Source of the DNA: Kiritimatiellia bacterium
GTDB lineage: Bacteria > Verrucomicrobiota > Kiritimatiellia > RFP12 > UBA1067
Assembly (NCBI GenBank): GCA_017405115.1
Contig: JAFRBA010000259.1
Span: 1-34,814, forward strand
Length of the DNA stretch: 34,814 nucleotides
Reading direction: 5' to 3'
Below the pieces are notes generated by a model. The model did no database searches. It saw only the letters and a program-made list of their open reading frames with translations, and was not told the origin of the DNA. Numbering within the stretch: position 1 is the first letter of the stretch; each line of letters begins with the position of its first letter. Shown here one piece after another: positions 34,391 to 34,814 of the stretch. Both the position numbers and the translations under genes were made by a program.

Positions 34391-34419
34391 TTGTCAATCT
34401 GCGTCTGCTTTGGTATAAT
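34391..34419 (+). promoter_or_regulatory. Strong sigma-70-type promoter for tRNA-Thr and tuf
   Basis: TTGTCA at 34391-34396 and consensus TATAAT at 34414-34419 with an exact 17-base spacer. The tRNA begins 24 bases after the -10. It is the closest match to consensus in the window, as expected for a tRNA-tuf unit. Confidence 0.88.
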
Positions 34420-34443
34420 ACACAAGTTTTCGTCTCGAAAGAG

Positions 34444-34519
34444 GCCACTTTAGCTCAGTAGGTAGAGCACATCCTTGGTAAGGATGAGGTCGGCGGTTCG
34501 ATTCCGCTAGGTGGCTCCA
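34444..34519 (+). tRNA. tRNA-Thr (anticodon GGT)
   Basis: 76 bases including an encoded CCA. The acceptor stem GCCACTT pairs with AGGTGGC (one G-U). The D arm is AGCTCAGTAGGTAGAGC. The anticodon stem CATCC/GGATG encloses TTGGTAA, giving anticodon GGT, which reads ACC and ACT. The T arm has TTCGATT. The discriminator base is T, where E. coli tRNA-Thr has A. A tRNA-Thr directly before tuf recalls the E. coli thrT-tufB arrangement. Confidence 0.96.
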
Positions 34520-34570
34520 TTTTCCTGACGGGAGCTAAAGAAGACAACAACAACTCACAGGAGTAAAAGA

Positions 34571-34814
34571 ATGGCGAAGGAAACATTCGACCGCGGCGGA
34601 AAGCCGCACGTGAACGTCGGCACGATCGGCCATGTCGACCACGGCAAGACCACACTCACGGCCGCAATCACCCATGTGCAGGCGCTCAAGGGCCTCTGCT
34701 CCGAGATCAAGTACGACGAGGTCGCCAAGGCTTCCGAGTCCGCCGGCCGCCGCGATGCGACGAAGATCCTCACGATCGCGTCTTCGCACGTCGAGTACGC
34801 CACGGCGAACCGCC
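34571..34814 (+). CDS. tuf: Elongation factor Tu (3' truncated by window edge)
   Basis: GTPase that delivers aminoacyl-tRNA to the ribosome. Only the first 81 residues are present: [21 protein letters not shown]-loop GHVDHGKTT, then [13 protein letters not shown]. The switch I region is unusual: in place of the common EEKARGITINT the sequence reads [19 protein letters not shown], about five residues longer than in E. coli over the aligned stretch, while the Thr-Ile pair and the following HVEY are kept. AGGAG at 34559-34563 is the ribosome-binding site, seven bases before ATG. It is probably co-transcribed with the tRNA-Thr 51 bases upstream. Confidence 0.96.
   Translation, partial: MAKETFDRGGKPHVNVGTIGHVDHGKTTLTAAITHVQALKGLCSEIKYDEVAKASESAGRRDATKILTIASSHVEYATANR

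Overview
The window reads as one contiguous piece of a high-GC, Gram-negative chromosome from the PVC group (Planctomycetota-Verrucomicrobiota-Chlamydiota), most likely Kiritimatiellota/Verrucomicrobiota, and plausibly gut-associated. This is inferred from three things: a pilus-like gene block matching the Akkermansia Amuc_1098-1102 set, an EF-Tu with a non-canonical switch I, and very large exported proteins built from calcium-binding DxDGDG repeats, LamG, InlB-type repeats, beta-helix and MBG domains. A Kdo-pathway isomerase and a secretin indicate an outer membrane. All supported genes lie on the + strand.

Layout. 2-7318 is the 3' part of a giant exported protein. 7315-9583 holds ackA and pta (acetyl-CoA to acetate with ATP formation). 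9623-10729 is kdsD/kpsF (Kdo precursor). 10865-19295 is a five-gene pilus-like envelope complex: a secreted Amuc_1102-like protein, a PilM-PilN fusion, an Amuc_1100-like protein, an Amuc_1099-like protein, and a 1268-residue secretin with its own promoter. 19312-21527 is coaE and rho. 21695-24532 is an exported InlB-repeat protein. 24731-27655 is uvrA. 27724-32643 is an exported C10 (streptopain-type) cysteine protease fused to beta-helix and MBG domains. 32685-34362 is recA and a pseudouridine synthase. 34444 onward is tRNA-Thr(GGT) and the start of tuf.

The most unusual signal is not a gene. Most gaps between genes, and loops inside several housekeeping proteins (UvrA, CoaE, KdsD), consist of degenerate tandem repeats with 7-, 8- or 9-base periods. 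Many are arranged as a left arm followed by its imperfect reverse complement, so the element can fold into a hairpin. The coding copies keep the reading frame and appear as extra residues at variable loops. The same families recur in both orientations and in both coding and non-coding sites. This resembles, in logic though not in sequence, the protein-coding palindromic elements of Rickettsia.

Three clear -35/-10 promoters with exact 17-base spacers precede the secretin gene, the C10 protease gene and the tRNA-Thr-tuf unit. No transposase, integrase, phage gene or CRISPR array is visible.
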